Of a stretch of DNA of 64,000 nucleotides, positions 43,310 through 52,032 are shown one piece after another. Every line of letters starts with the position of its first letter. Positions within the stretch are counted from its first letter, which is position 1. Source of the DNA: Saprospiraceae bacterium. GTDB taxonomy: Bacteria > Bacteroidota > Bacteroidia > Chitinophagales > Saprospiraceae. The stretch spans positions 62,001 through 126,000 of the forward strand of contig JAIYAP010000022.1 of NCBI GenBank assembly GCA_027488935.1, given 5' to 3'. Position numbers and translations under genes: made by a program. The notes beneath the pieces are model-generated. The model searched no databases and was not told the DNA's origin. It was given only the letters and a program-made list of their open reading frames with translations.

Positions 43310-44326
43310 TTACTCCCGCCAAACCACCACCCCTTCCCGATTTATATAAGCCCAGCAACCCTCCACTACCACCAAAGCTAAGCCTGCGCGAAAGGCCGCA
43401 GCCGCCTCATACACCGCAGGCAATACCAGCGCGCCAGAAGGGTCAATGTACCCCCAACGTCCATTGATTTTTACCTGTGCCCAGCCTTCGGAAAAACTGC
43501 CCGCGTCTTCAAACCGGGGCGTAATCACCAGTTTGCCGGTTTTATCCATGTACCCACAGGCGCCATTGATTTCTACCAGGGCCAGGTTTTCGGCAAAATT
43601 GCCCGCAAAATCGAAGGTGGGTTCGATGACGAGCACGCCATCCTGGTTTACAAACCCATACTTATCATCGCGTACCGCCAGGGCCATGCCATCGTGAAAA
43701 ATGCCCTGCTCCGGGTCGCGGGTTATTAAAAATTGGGGTTCCAGCAGCACTTTTCCGCTGCGATCAATCAAACCCCATTTAAATTGGTGTTCTACTTTGG
43801 CCACGGAGCCTTGAAAAGCCGCGCAAATGTCCCAAACAGGATCGATTACAAATGCGCCGGAAGGATCGATATAGCCGCATTTGCCCTGTTTGCCCGCAGG
43901 TGCGAGTCCGCCCACGAAGGATCCGGCCTGTTCGTATTTCATCGGAAGGACCAAATCGCCCGCCGGATTAATAAAACCATAAAAATTATGGATGCCCACG
44001 TAGGCCAGACCTTCTGAAAAATCGCCCGCATCATCGAAACGCGCCGATATGACCTCGTTGCCGCGCATATCCAAATAGCCCCAGCGTTGCACCACCTGCA
44101 CCCGCGCGCGTTCGTGCGCGAAGGGCATGATTTGTCGATACAATTTTTTCAGGTACAGGCGACCAAGGGTGTCCATCAGTACCCATTGGTCGTTAAAGCG
44201 CACGGGACAGAAGCCCTGCTGGAATTCCCCCACGGCTAAATACTGCGGCTCGATCACAATTTCTGCTTCGGCATTCATAAATCCGAAGCGGCCATGTTGC
44301 CGAATTTTAAAAAGGCTGGAGGCCAT
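43310..44326 (-). CDS. WG-repeat protein
   Basis: A 338-aa protein made almost entirely of WG repeats of about 45 residues, each with a core like YGFINPAGDLVLPMKYEQAG, CGYIDPSGAFVIDPVWD, YGFVNQDGVLVIEPTFDFA or WGYIDPSGALVLPAVYEAA. At least seven repeats are visible. No signal peptide is present from ATG 44326; the frame is open to a TTG at 44368. WG repeats form beta-structures involved in binding, with no general function known. A -7 element lies 40 bp upstream. Confidence 0.9.
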   Translation of the reverse strand: MASSLFKIRQHGRFGFMNAEAEIVIEPQYLAVGEFQQGFCPVRFNDQWVLMDTLGRLYLKKLYRQIMPFAHERARVQVVQRWGYLDMRGNEVISARFDDAGDFSEGLAYVGIHNFYGFINPAGDLVLPMKYEQAGSFVGGLAPAGKQGKCGYIDPSGAFVIDPVWDICAAFQGSVAKVEHQFKWGLIDRSGKVLLEPQFLITRDPEQGIFHDGMALAVRDDKYGFVNQDGVLVIEPTFDFAGNFAENLALVEINGACGYMDKTGKLVITPRFEDAGSFSEGWAQVKINGRWGYIDPSGALVLPAVYEAAAAFRAGLALVVVEGCWAYINREGVVVWRE

Positions 44327-44365
44327 GGAGGAGGGTGGTTTGATTGAAAACAACAACTGCACCTG

Positions 44366-44373
44366 CAAAGGTA
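44366..44373 (-). promoter_or_regulatory. -7 element TACCTTTG for the WG-repeat gene
   Basis: CAAAGGTA on the plus strand, just before the stop of the upstream reductase gene. It supports ATG 44326 rather than TTG 44368, which it overlaps. Confidence 0.5.
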
Positions 44374-44388
44374 CCCCGGTCGCTGCAT

Positions 44389-45462
44389 TTATGCGTCAAA
44401 ACTGACCACCAGTTTTTTGGAAGTCGGATGCGCCTGACAAGTAAGTACATATCCGGCCGCTACTTCGTCTGGTTCGAGGCCATAACACAGTTCCATCGCC
44501 GCGCTGCCTTCCAATATTTTGGCTTTGCAGGTGCTGCACACACCGCCCTTGCACGAAAAGGGCAAGTCGGCGCCCGCGCGCATGGCTGCATCCAAAATGG
44601 TGCTGCCCGCAGAAGGCAAGATGAAATTGAACGATTCACCGTCCTGAATCAGGGTAATTTCGGCTTCGAAGGTATCGGTGGCTTGTGCGCTGATACGGGT
44701 TGTTTGCGCGGGTGCGCCTGTTGTGTTAAACAGTTCAAAATGAATGGCTTTTGCATCAGCACCCAGGCTTTCCAGCGTCGATTTTACGGTAAAAATCATA
44801 TCGGCTGGTCCGCACAGGAAATAAGCATCTACCGTTTTAGGGTCAAAAAGCAGGCGCGCATATTGCTGGCATTTTTCAGCATCGATGCGGCCATAAAACA
44901 GCGGACTGCCCAGTGATTCGCGGCTCAGTACATGGTGTACAGACAAACGATCGGGGTATTGGTTTTTGAGGGCTTCGAGTTGCTCCCGGAAAATGATCTG
45001 ATCGAAGCCGCGGTTGCCATAAAACAGCAAAAAACGACTTTTAGGCGCAGTGGTCAAGGTCGTTTTTAAAATACTCATGACCGGTGTAATACCGCTGCCG
45101 GATACAAAAGCGACATATGTTTTGGCTTCATCAGTCGTTAATTCGGTATAAAAACGGCCCTGGGGCGGCATTACCTCTAATACATCGCCAATTTTCAGTT
45201 GCGTATTGGCGTAAGTGCTAAATACCCCGTCCGGGATTTGTTTTACCGCCACCCGCAATTCATGGTCTGTTACGCCGCTGCAAATAGAATACGAACGACG
45301 CACCTCTTCACCCCCCAATTGGGTACGCAACGTGAGGTATTGTCCTTGGGTAAACTGAAAAAGTGCACCCAAAGCATCCGGCACTTCAAAAGCGATGGAA
45401 ACGGTATCGAGGGTTTCCCGGCGCAGATCGCGCACGGTGAGCGGGTAAAATTTGGTTGCCAT
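44389..45462 (-). CDS. Ferredoxin-NAD(P)H reductase, PaaE-like, with C-terminal 2Fe-2S domain
   Basis: A 357-aa electron-transfer enzyme. FAD site: RRSYSICSG. NAD(P) site: YVAFVSGSGITPVMSILKT and FLLFYGNRG, with AYFLCGPADMIF near its end. The C-terminal plant-type ferredoxin has FSCKGGVCSTCKAKI plus a fourth Cys in VLTCQAHPTSK. This layout is that of PaaE, the reductase of phenylacetyl-CoA epoxidase, but no paaABCD genes are in the window, so it may serve another oxygenase. ATG 45462 was chosen over TTG 45471. Confidence 0.92.
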   Translation of the reverse strand: MATKFYPLTVRDLRRETLDTVSIAFEVPDALGALFQFTQGQYLTLRTQLGGEEVRRSYSICSGVTDHELRVAVKQIPDGVFSTYANTQLKIGDVLEVMPPQGRFYTELTTDEAKTYVAFVSGSGITPVMSILKTTLTTAPKSRFLLFYGNRGFDQIIFREQLEALKNQYPDRLSVHHVLSRESLGSPLFYGRIDAEKCQQYARLLFDPKTVDAYFLCGPADMIFTVKSTLESLGADAKAIHFELFNTTGAPAQTTRISAQATDTFEAEITLIQDGESFNFILPSAGSTILDAAMRAGADLPFSCKGGVCSTCKAKILEGSAAMELCYGLEPDEVAAGYVLTCQAHPTSKKLVVSFDA

Positions 45463-45595
45463 GCGGGCCAATTTTTATGCGTGGTGGTGGAAGAGGGCAA
45501 GATACGATCAAAAACACAAAAAAGTGTACCCCGCAACGCATGGGAGTACACTTCCTGCAGGGGGCACGGGGCCTACTGCGACGACTTCAAGCAAC

Positions 45596-45859
45596 TTAGG
45601 CGGTAGCGCCCAGGGTGTTGACGTGGCGCATCAAACCGCTTTTCAGGTTGGATGCTTTATTGCGGTGGATGTTGCCGCGTTTTGCCAAACGGTCGATCAT
45701 GCTGATAACCTTAGGAAGAAAGGTTTCTGCTTCCGCTTTATCTTTCAGGTCGCGCAAATTTTTGATTGCGGTACGCGCTGTCTTTTTGTAGTAGCGGTTT
45801 TGCAAACGACGCTTTTCGGTTTGACGGATGCGCTTGAGGGCCGACTTATGATGTGCCAT
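45596..45859 (-). CDS. rpsT: 30S ribosomal protein S20
   Basis: An 87-aa basic helical protein: MAHHKSALKRIRQTEKRR, LQNRYYKKTARTAIKNL, LPKVISMIDRLAKRGNIHRN and KASNLKSGLMRHVNTL, in the order of bacterial S20. It binds 16S rRNA in the small subunit. It is monocistronic, with a -7 element about 85 bp upstream in the divergent gap to sucA. Confidence 0.97.
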   Translation of the reverse strand: MAHHKSALKRIRQTEKRRLQNRYYKKTARTAIKNLRDLKDKAEAETFLPKVISMIDRLAKRGNIHRNKASNLKSGLMRHVNTLGATA

Positions 45860-45943
45860 ATAATTACTGAATCGTTGATTCGTTTAAAAAATAAATTCCT
45901 TGAAACTCAACAGTTTACTGTTTGCGACTTTCAATTCGGGCGG

Positions 45944-45951
45944 CAAAGGTA
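45944..45951 (-). promoter_or_regulatory. -7 element TACCTTTG for rpsT
   Basis: CAAAGGTA on the plus strand, giving a leader of about 80 nt, long enough for autoregulation by S20, though no binding structure was identified. Confidence 0.5.
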
Positions 45952-46087
45952 AGATTCTTTCTGTAAAAAGAAAAAAGGAAAGACATTTTTATTTTGTGTA
46001 TCGTTTTGTATATAGTTTTCTATATATTTTCAGTCGTTTAACGCTAACTTTACGCACTTTTTTCGGGCAGGGCATTTGCGAAAGACC

Positions 46088-46095
46088 TATCTTTG
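46088..46095 (+). promoter_or_regulatory. -7 element TATCTTTG for sucA
   Basis: Exact core 50 bp before the sucA ATG in the 286-bp divergent gap with rpsT. The rest of the gap is AT-rich and holds no gene. Confidence 0.55.
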
Positions 46096-46145
46096 CAGGC
46101 TTTTACGCAATTGCTTGATTTTGAATTTTATACACCTCCGTTAGG

Positions 46146-48896
46146 ATGAAAGATTTTTCAGCTGTTTTTAACGCACACCCGCAGTATATCGACCAAATGT
46201 ACCAATCCTGGCTGCAAGATGCCAACTCGGTAGAACAGGATTGGCAGGCATTTTTTAAGGGTTTTGATTTTGCCATGCTCTCTGCCAACGGCAATGGCAG
46301 TGCCACCGCACCTGCATCCGCTGGCAATATCAATACGAGTAAAGAATTTGGCGTGATTGGCCTGATTCACGGATACCGGGATCGCGGTCACACGCTTTCC
46401 ACCACCAATCCGCTCAAACCGCGCCGCGACCGCAAACCGCGCCTTGATCTGGTCGATTATGGCCTGACGGAAGCGGATTTAGATACCCCATTTGCAGCCG
46501 GCTTTGAAATTGGTTTGCCCAACGCCACGTTGCGCACCATCATCGACCGATTGAAGGGCCTGTACTGTGGTAATATCGGGTTCGAAAGCACGCATGTTTT
46601 TGATAAAGAACGCCGCCAATGGTTGCGCGAACGTATCGAAAGCCGCAGCTTGTCGTCCGATTATGGATTTAGCATCGATAAAAAGAAGCGCATTCTGGAA
46701 AAGTTGAATGGCGCTGTGGGTTTTGAACAGTTTTTGGCCACCAAATTTGTCGGACAAAAACGTTTTGGTTTGGAAGGCGGCGAAGTAACCATTCCTGCCC
46801 TCGACGCCATTATTAATACTGCTGCGGAGGCCGAATTTCCGGTAGAAGAAGTGGTAATCGGCATGGCACACCGCGGCCGCTTGAACGTGTTGTGCAATAT
46901 TGTAGGCAAAACGTACGAGCAAATTTTCAACGCATTTGAAAATAAATCCATTCCCGATCAAAGTTTTGGTTCGGGCGACGTAAAATACCACCAGGGCTAT
47001 TCTTCCCAGGTTACGGCTGCCAATGGCAAAAGTGTTTATGTAAAATTGCTGCCCAACCCCAGTCACCTCGAAGCCGTCAATCCGGTCGTAGAAGGTTTCT
47101 GCCGGGCTAAATTGGATATCCTGTACGATAGCAAATTTGATCGGGTATTGCCCATTTTGATCCACGGCGATGCGGCGGTTGCCGGTCAAGGCATTGTATA
47201 TGAAGTGACACAAATGATGTCGCTCGCAGGTTACAACACCGGCGGTACCGTGCATTTTGTCATCAACAACCAAATTGGTTTTACCACCGATTGGGAAGAT
47301 GCGCGCTCAAGCACCTATTGTACCAGCGTGGCTGAAGTAGTGCAAGCGCCAGTATTCCACGTGAATGGCGACGACCCGGAAGCGGTGGTTTTTGCCGTTG
47401 AATTGGCCGCTGAGTTCCGCCAGAAATTTAAAAGCGATGTGTTTATTGATATGGTGTGTTATCGCCGCAATGGACACAACGAAAGCGACGAGCCTCGGTT
47501 TACCCAGCCTGCGCTGTGGAAAATCATTGAAAAACACCCCGATCCACGTGCTTTGTACAACAGCGTACTGGTTGCGCGCGGCGATGTAGATGAAAAATTG
47601 GCCAAGGATATGGAGGCGCATTTTAAAGCCGACCTGCAGGCGCGCCTCGATGATGTGCGCCAACATCCGCTGCCTTATACTTACCAGGAACCTGAATTGG
47701 CCTGGAAAGCGCTGAAAAAAACCATAGACGATGCTGAATTTCAGGAAAGTCCAGCGACCGGGGTATCCCGTGCGGTAATCGACAAAGCCATTGAGCACCT
47801 GCTTTCTTTCCCATCCGATTTTACGCCGCTGCAACAGATTTCTAAAATCAATGAAGCGAAAAAGCAATTAATCGCTACCGGCAAAATCGACTGGGCCTTG
47901 GGCGAATTGCTCGCGTACAGCACCTTGTTGATGGAAGGTCGCAATGTGCGCATGAGCGGCCAAGACGTAAAACGCGGGACTTTCAGCCACCGGCACGCCT
48001 GTATTTTTGATGCCAATACCAACCGCGAAGTGAACCGTTTGGATGGTTTGAGCGACAAACAGGGCAAATTTTACATTTACAACTCCCTTTTGAGCGAATA
48101 CGCGGTGTTAGGCTTTGAATACGGTTATTCCTTGTCGACCCCGGATGCGCTGGTATTGTGGGAAGCGCAATTTGGCGACTTTGTTAATGGCGCGGGTACC
48201 ATCATTGACCAGTTTATTTTTGCAGGCGAGGCCAAATGGCAGCGCATGAGCGGTTTGGTGATGTTGTTGCCCCATGGCTATGAAGGCCAGGGACCAGAGC
48301 ACTCGAGCGCACGTATGGAACGCTTCCTGCAAGGTTGCGCCGAAAATAACGTGACCATTGCCAATGTTACCTCGGCATCCAACTATTTCCACTTGTTGCG
48401 CCGTCAACTTGCACGTCCGTTCCGCAAGCCATTGATTGTTTTCTCGCCAAAATCAACCCTACGTCCGCCTTTTAACCTAGGTTTGATCAGCGAAATTGAA
48501 ACCGGCACCCGTTTCCAGGAATTACTCGACGATACGAATGTGGATGCTAAAAAAGTGAAAAAAGTGTTGGTGTGCAGCGGTAAGGTTTACTACGATTTGC
48601 TGAAACAGCAGCAGGATGATAACCGGAAAGATGTGGCGATTGTGCGTTTGGAACAAATTTATCCGTTCCCGAAAACACAATTCGAAAACCTGCTCAAAAA
48701 ATACGAAAAAGCAAAATTGACCTGGGTACAGGAAGAACCCCGCAACATGGGTGCCTGGGGCTATATTGCCCTCAACCACCCGGAATACGATTGGAAATGT
48801 GTGAGCCGTCCTGCAGCATCTTCACCAGCTACCGGCTTCCCAAAACAACATGAATTGCAGCAGCAAGCCATTGTAGAGCAGGCTTTTGAGAAATAA
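46146..48896 (+). CDS. sucA: 2-oxoglutarate dehydrogenase E1 component
   Basis: A 916-aa thiamine-diphosphate enzyme of the TCA cycle that decarboxylates 2-oxoglutarate and passes the succinyl group to E2. Features: N-terminal FNAHPQYIDQMYQSWLQD, VVIGMAHRGRLNVLCNIVGK, the TPP region ILIHGDAAVAGQGIVYEV, FVINNQIGFTTD, CYRRNGHNESDEP, and C-terminal TFSHRHACIFD and LPHGYEGQGPEHSSARMERF. Length is typical. The E2 gene (sucB) does not follow directly; an MBL hydrolase is 14 bp downstream instead. Together with fumC at 16.3 kb this gives two TCA enzymes in the window, not clustered. Confidence 0.98.
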   Translation: MKDFSAVFNAHPQYIDQMYQSWLQDANSVEQDWQAFFKGFDFAMLSANGNGSATAPASAGNINTSKEFGVIGLIHGYRDRGHTLSTTNPLKPRRDRKPRLDLVDYGLTEADLDTPFAAGFEIGLPNATLRTIIDRLKGLYCGNIGFESTHVFDKERRQWLRERIESRSLSSDYGFSIDKKKRILEKLNGAVGFEQFLATKFVGQKRFGLEGGEVTIPALDAIINTAAEAEFPVEEVVIGMAHRGRLNVLCNIVGKTYEQIFNAFENKSIPDQSFGSGDVKYHQGYSSQVTAANGKSVYVKLLPNPSHLEAVNPVVEGFCRAKLDILYDSKFDRVLPILIHGDAAVAGQGIVYEVTQMMSLAGYNTGGTVHFVINNQIGFTTDWEDARSSTYCTSVAEVVQAPVFHVNGDDPEAVVFAVELAAEFRQKFKSDVFIDMVCYRRNGHNESDEPRFTQPALWKIIEKHPDPRALYNSVLVARGDVDEKLAKDMEAHFKADLQARLDDVRQHPLPYTYQEPELAWKALKKTIDDAEFQESPATGVSRAVIDKAIEHLLSFPSDFTPLQQISKINEAKKQLIATGKIDWALGELLAYSTLLMEGRNVRMSGQDVKRGTFSHRHACIFDANTNREVNRLDGLSDKQGKFYIYNSLLSEYAVLGFEYGYSLSTPDALVLWEAQFGDFVNGAGTIIDQFIFAGEAKWQRMSGLVMLLPHGYEGQGPEHSSARMERFLQGCAENNVTIANVTSASNYFHLLRRQLARPFRKPLIVFSPKSTLRPPFNLGLISEIETGTRFQELLDDTNVDAKKVKKVLVCSGKVYYDLLKQQQDDNRKDVAIVRLEQIYPFPKTQFENLLKKYEKAKLTWVQEEPRNMGAWGYIALNHPEYDWKCVSRPAASSPATGFPKQHELQQQAIVEQAFEK

Positions 48897-48910
48897 ATAG
48901 TTCGAACAAT

Positions 48911-49549
48911 ATGACACAGGTACAAGTATTTACATTCAATCCATTTGCCGAAAACACCTATGTGGTGTACGACGAAACGGGTGCCTGTGCCATTTTTGAT
49001 CCTGGCTGTTACGAATGGAAAGAAAAAGATGCCCTACAATCATTTATCAAAAAACAGGGCCTCGAACCTGTTCGGCTGATTAACACGCATTGCCACCTCG
49101 ATCATGTATTTGGCAACGCTTTTGTGGCGCAAACCTGGAAACTGGCGTTGGGGATACACCGCGATGAACAACCACTCCTGGAACGATACCCGGAAGTTTG
49201 TCGCAATTACGGTATCCCCAACGTAGAAATTTCGCCGATGCCGGGCTATTATATTGAACCCGGCACGACCATCGAATTTGGCAATACCCGCCTGGAAGTA
49301 TTGTTCACGCCTGGCCATTCACCGGCCAGTTTGTCGTTTTATTGCAAAGAAGATGCCTTTGTTTTGGCGGGAGATGTACTGTTTTATGAGAGCATTGGGC
49401 GCACGGATTTGCCCGGCGGCAACCACGAATTATTGTTGGAAAGCATTCGAAATCAATTATTTACCCTGCCCGGTGAAACCTTGGTGTATGCTGGGCACGG
49501 CCCGTCTACCACCATCCGCCACGAAATGGAGGACAATCCATTCTTGTAA
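48911..49549 (+). CDS. MBL-fold metallohydrolase (glyoxalase II-like)
   Basis: A 212-aa metallo-beta-lactamase-fold hydrolase. The zinc motif is NTHCHLDHVFGN, with later ligands in FTPGHSPASLSFY, VLAGDVLFYESIGRTD and VYAGHGPSTTI. It resembles the small YcbL/glyoxalase-II-like group that acts on thioesters. It lies 14 bp after sucA and so is probably co-transcribed, but no functional connection is evident. Confidence 0.93.
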   Translation: MTQVQVFTFNPFAENTYVVYDETGACAIFDPGCYEWKEKDALQSFIKKQGLEPVRLINTHCHLDHVFGNAFVAQTWKLALGIHRDEQPLLERYPEVCRNYGIPNVEISPMPGYYIEPGTTIEFGNTRLEVLFTPGHSPASLSFYCKEDAFVLAGDVLFYESIGRTDLPGGNHELLLESIRNQLFTLPGETLVYAGHGPSTTIRHEMEDNPFL

Positions 49550-49599
49550 AATTGTTGGAAAATTTTGCTCAACTTTGAGCGGTCAACTGACAATATCGC

Positions 49600-50994
49600 A
49601 TGCTATCTTATTTATTACGCAGGGTTTTACTGGCCATACCCACCATTTTTTTGGTCTCTTTGCTCACCTTTTGGCTGAGTCAATGCGCGCCCCGCGACGC
49701 AAAACTGGAATATTCAGAAGGGGGCCAACAAGATGGCAATTATCGGGGCCAACTAAATACCATCATTGCCGAGGCCCAAAAGCAGCATTTGTTTCTGCCG
49801 GCCTTTTATTTTTCCATTACCTCCTCCGCGTTTCCAGATACCTTATATCGCGTGTTGCCTTTGAGTCGGCGCGAAAAACTGTGCCAGCTGACCGCCCAAA
49901 CGGGGAATTGGAACGCGCAGGTAGCTTTTGAAAAAACAATTTGGGATGCCATTGCGGGCGTCAAAAATTTGCGCGATAGTTTGTTGCAAAAACGCCCGCT
50001 CAACCAGGAAGTTGCAAAACTGAGTGCACAATTCCGTGTAGATACCCTTGAACGCGTATTTACCCGCATGGAACAAAATGCATTGCAACTGCCTCAAATT
50101 CAAACACATATTGCGCAATTGCGCTTGGCCCATACCAAGGTATTGAAAGAGCAGTACCCGGAAAAATTGTGGATACCTGCGTTTTATTGGTACGGATTGC
50201 AAAATCAATACCATCATTGGCTAAGCGGGTTTGTGACAGGCGATTTGGGCCTTACCCGCTCCATGGATTTACCGGTTTGGCAGGAATTGAAACCCGCTTT
50301 ATGGTCGACCATGATGGTGAGTGTCCTTGCGGTTTTACTGGCCTACCTGATCGCCATCCCCCTGGGTGTTTTTATGGGACGCCAGGTAGGTCGGTTGAGT
50401 GACAAATGGGCACGTCGGCTGCTGTTGTTTTTGTATTCCATGCCGGTTTTTGTATTAGGCACCCTGCTGACAGGCTTGTTTGTGTCCGATGCTGCGGTAT
50501 TTCCGGCCATTCGTCGGTTTAGTATTACGCCATTGCAGGGCAGTGGAACGTATGCGGTCTTTTGGTTGTTAGAAAATTTGCCGGTGATTTTGTTGCCGAT
50601 TTTGACCATTTCCATGCATGCCATCGCCGTCCTGGCCCTTCAAATGCGGGGTGGCATCTTGGAGGTGATTGGTCAGGATTATATTCGTACGGCGCGGGCC
50701 AAAGGTGCCGATGAAGAAACGGTGTACTGGCACCATGCATTCCGGAATGCCTTGTTTCCAATTATTACGGTATTTTCGAGTTTGTTTCCGACTATTTTCA
50801 CCGGCTCCATTGTGATAGAGCGCCTGTTTAATTTTTACGGCATTGGCTCCAAAACCATGGATGCCATCCACAATGCCGATTACCCCATGCTTTTTGTGAT
50901 TGTGATGCTGGCAGCAACGGTGTCGATCATTGGCAATCTAATCGCCGATATCCTGTACGCCTGGGCAGATCCACGGGTGCGTTTTTCAAAGTAA
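49600..50994 (+). CDS. DppB-like ABC transporter permease with extended periplasmic loop
   Basis: A 464-aa binding-protein-dependent permease. TM1 (RRVLLAIPTIFLVSLLTFWLS) is followed by an unusual approximately 190-residue external region (about 30-215), then five helices and the EAA coupling loop (DYIRTARAKGADEETVYWHHAFRNALFPIIT). Typical DppB proteins are about 310-340 aa, so the extra length is in the first loop; this elongated form occurs in Bacteroidota peptide transporters. No DppC, ATPase or binding protein is adjacent; a FemAB-like gene follows 10 bp on. Confidence 0.9.
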   Translation: MLSYLLRRVLLAIPTIFLVSLLTFWLSQCAPRDAKLEYSEGGQQDGNYRGQLNTIIAEAQKQHLFLPAFYFSITSSAFPDTLYRVLPLSRREKLCQLTAQTGNWNAQVAFEKTIWDAIAGVKNLRDSLLQKRPLNQEVAKLSAQFRVDTLERVFTRMEQNALQLPQIQTHIAQLRLAHTKVLKEQYPEKLWIPAFYWYGLQNQYHHWLSGFVTGDLGLTRSMDLPVWQELKPALWSTMMVSVLAVLLAYLIAIPLGVFMGRQVGRLSDKWARRLLLFLYSMPVFVLGTLLTGLFVSDAAVFPAIRRFSITPLQGSGTYAVFWLLENLPVILLPILTISMHAIAVLALQMRGGILEVIGQDYIRTARAKGADEETVYWHHAFRNALFPIITVFSSLFPTIFTGSIVIERLFNFYGIGSKTMDAIHNADYPMLFVIVMLAATVSIIGNLIADILYAWADPRVRFSK

Positions 50995-51004
50995 TCAAAT
51001 CGCC

Positions 51005-51952
51005 ATGCCACGCAAGTTAAAGTCGAAATACCGCCAATTCTGTGAAACTGTACCCGATCTTCCGGTGTACATGCACGCTTTTTACCTGGATGCGGTATGT
51101 GAAGACGGCCAATGGGAAGTGGCTTTGATTGAAAAAGGGGGCAAAATTGTAGCTGCTTGGCCTTATTTTTTAAAAAAGAAATGGGGATTTCCTTATGTAG
51201 CGATGCCGGTATTGGGTCGACTCATGGGGCCGTATTTGATTCCGCCCTACCGCAATTCGGTGAAGGAAAACAGCCTGTTGGAAGCGCTGCTCGATCAATT
51301 TCCCTATTTAGCCGCTTTTGAGCAAGATTTCAATTACCAGGCAACGAATTGGTTGCCGCTTTTTTGGCGAAAATACCAGCAAACGACCCGCTATTCGTAT
51401 GTGCTCGACGTAAGCGACCTGGCGCATTGCTGGAACCGGATTGCTGCTGATTACCGCAATCAAAAAATTCCCAAAGCACGTACGGTCCTGGAAGTGACCA
51501 CAGAAACCAATTTGGCCGAATTTTATCGGGTACACAACCTGAGTTATGCACGCCAAGGAAAAAAGCCGCCGGTTTCGTTCGACTTGCTTTCGCGCTTGAA
51601 TGCGGCACTGGCGGTCCGCGGACAACGCGCAATGTTCTTCGCACGCGACCGCGAGAGCGGACAGGTGCATGGGGTGGCTTATTTGATTTGGGATCGACAA
51701 TCGGCGTATTATATTATGGCGGGTGATGATCCGGCCTTGCGGCAATCGGGCGCAAGTGTGTTGCTCGCCTGGGAGGCCATTCAATACACCCATGCCGTGC
51801 TAAGATTGTCTGTTTTCGATTTTGCAGGCAGCATGATTAAGCCCATCGAACGGGTTAGGCGGCAATTTGGGGCACAGCAGATTCCGTATTTAAGGGTGTC
51901 TAAAACTTGGTCCTTCTTATGGCGCTGGGCAAAATATGTACGGCGTTTTTAA
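51005..51952 (+). CDS. FemAB/GNAT-like acyltransferase
   Basis: A 315-aa protein with a twin GNAT-like layout. An N-terminal half with WEVALIEKGGKIVAAWPYFLKKKWGFPYVAMP is followed by the FemAB-type half: YRVHNLSYARQGKKPPVSFD, MFFARDRESGQVHGVAYLIWDRQSAYYIMAGDDPALRQ and the closing FDFAGSMIKPIERVRRQFGA. This is characteristic of FemAB-related and lipid-polysaccharide modification GNATs; the donor and acceptor are unknown. It is 10 bp after the permease on the same strand. Confidence 0.8.
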   Translation: MPRKLKSKYRQFCETVPDLPVYMHAFYLDAVCEDGQWEVALIEKGGKIVAAWPYFLKKKWGFPYVAMPVLGRLMGPYLIPPYRNSVKENSLLEALLDQFPYLAAFEQDFNYQATNWLPLFWRKYQQTTRYSYVLDVSDLAHCWNRIAADYRNQKIPKARTVLEVTTETNLAEFYRVHNLSYARQGKKPPVSFDLLSRLNAALAVRGQRAMFFARDRESGQVHGVAYLIWDRQSAYYIMAGDDPALRQSGASVLLAWEAIQYTHAVLRLSVFDFAGSMIKPIERVRRQFGAQQIPYLRVSKTWSFLWRWAKYVRRF

Positions 51953-52032
51953 TTTTTTTAAAATGTGTTGTGTATTTTAATTGGCCTTGAGCATCCCTTG
52001 GCCACTTCAGCACTTTTAAAAATACTCCAACG

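Noticed and set aside
45860-46145. Riboswitch or structured leader between rpsT and sucA
   Set aside because: The gap is AT-rich with two divergent -7 elements, and no conserved aptamer pattern could be recognised.
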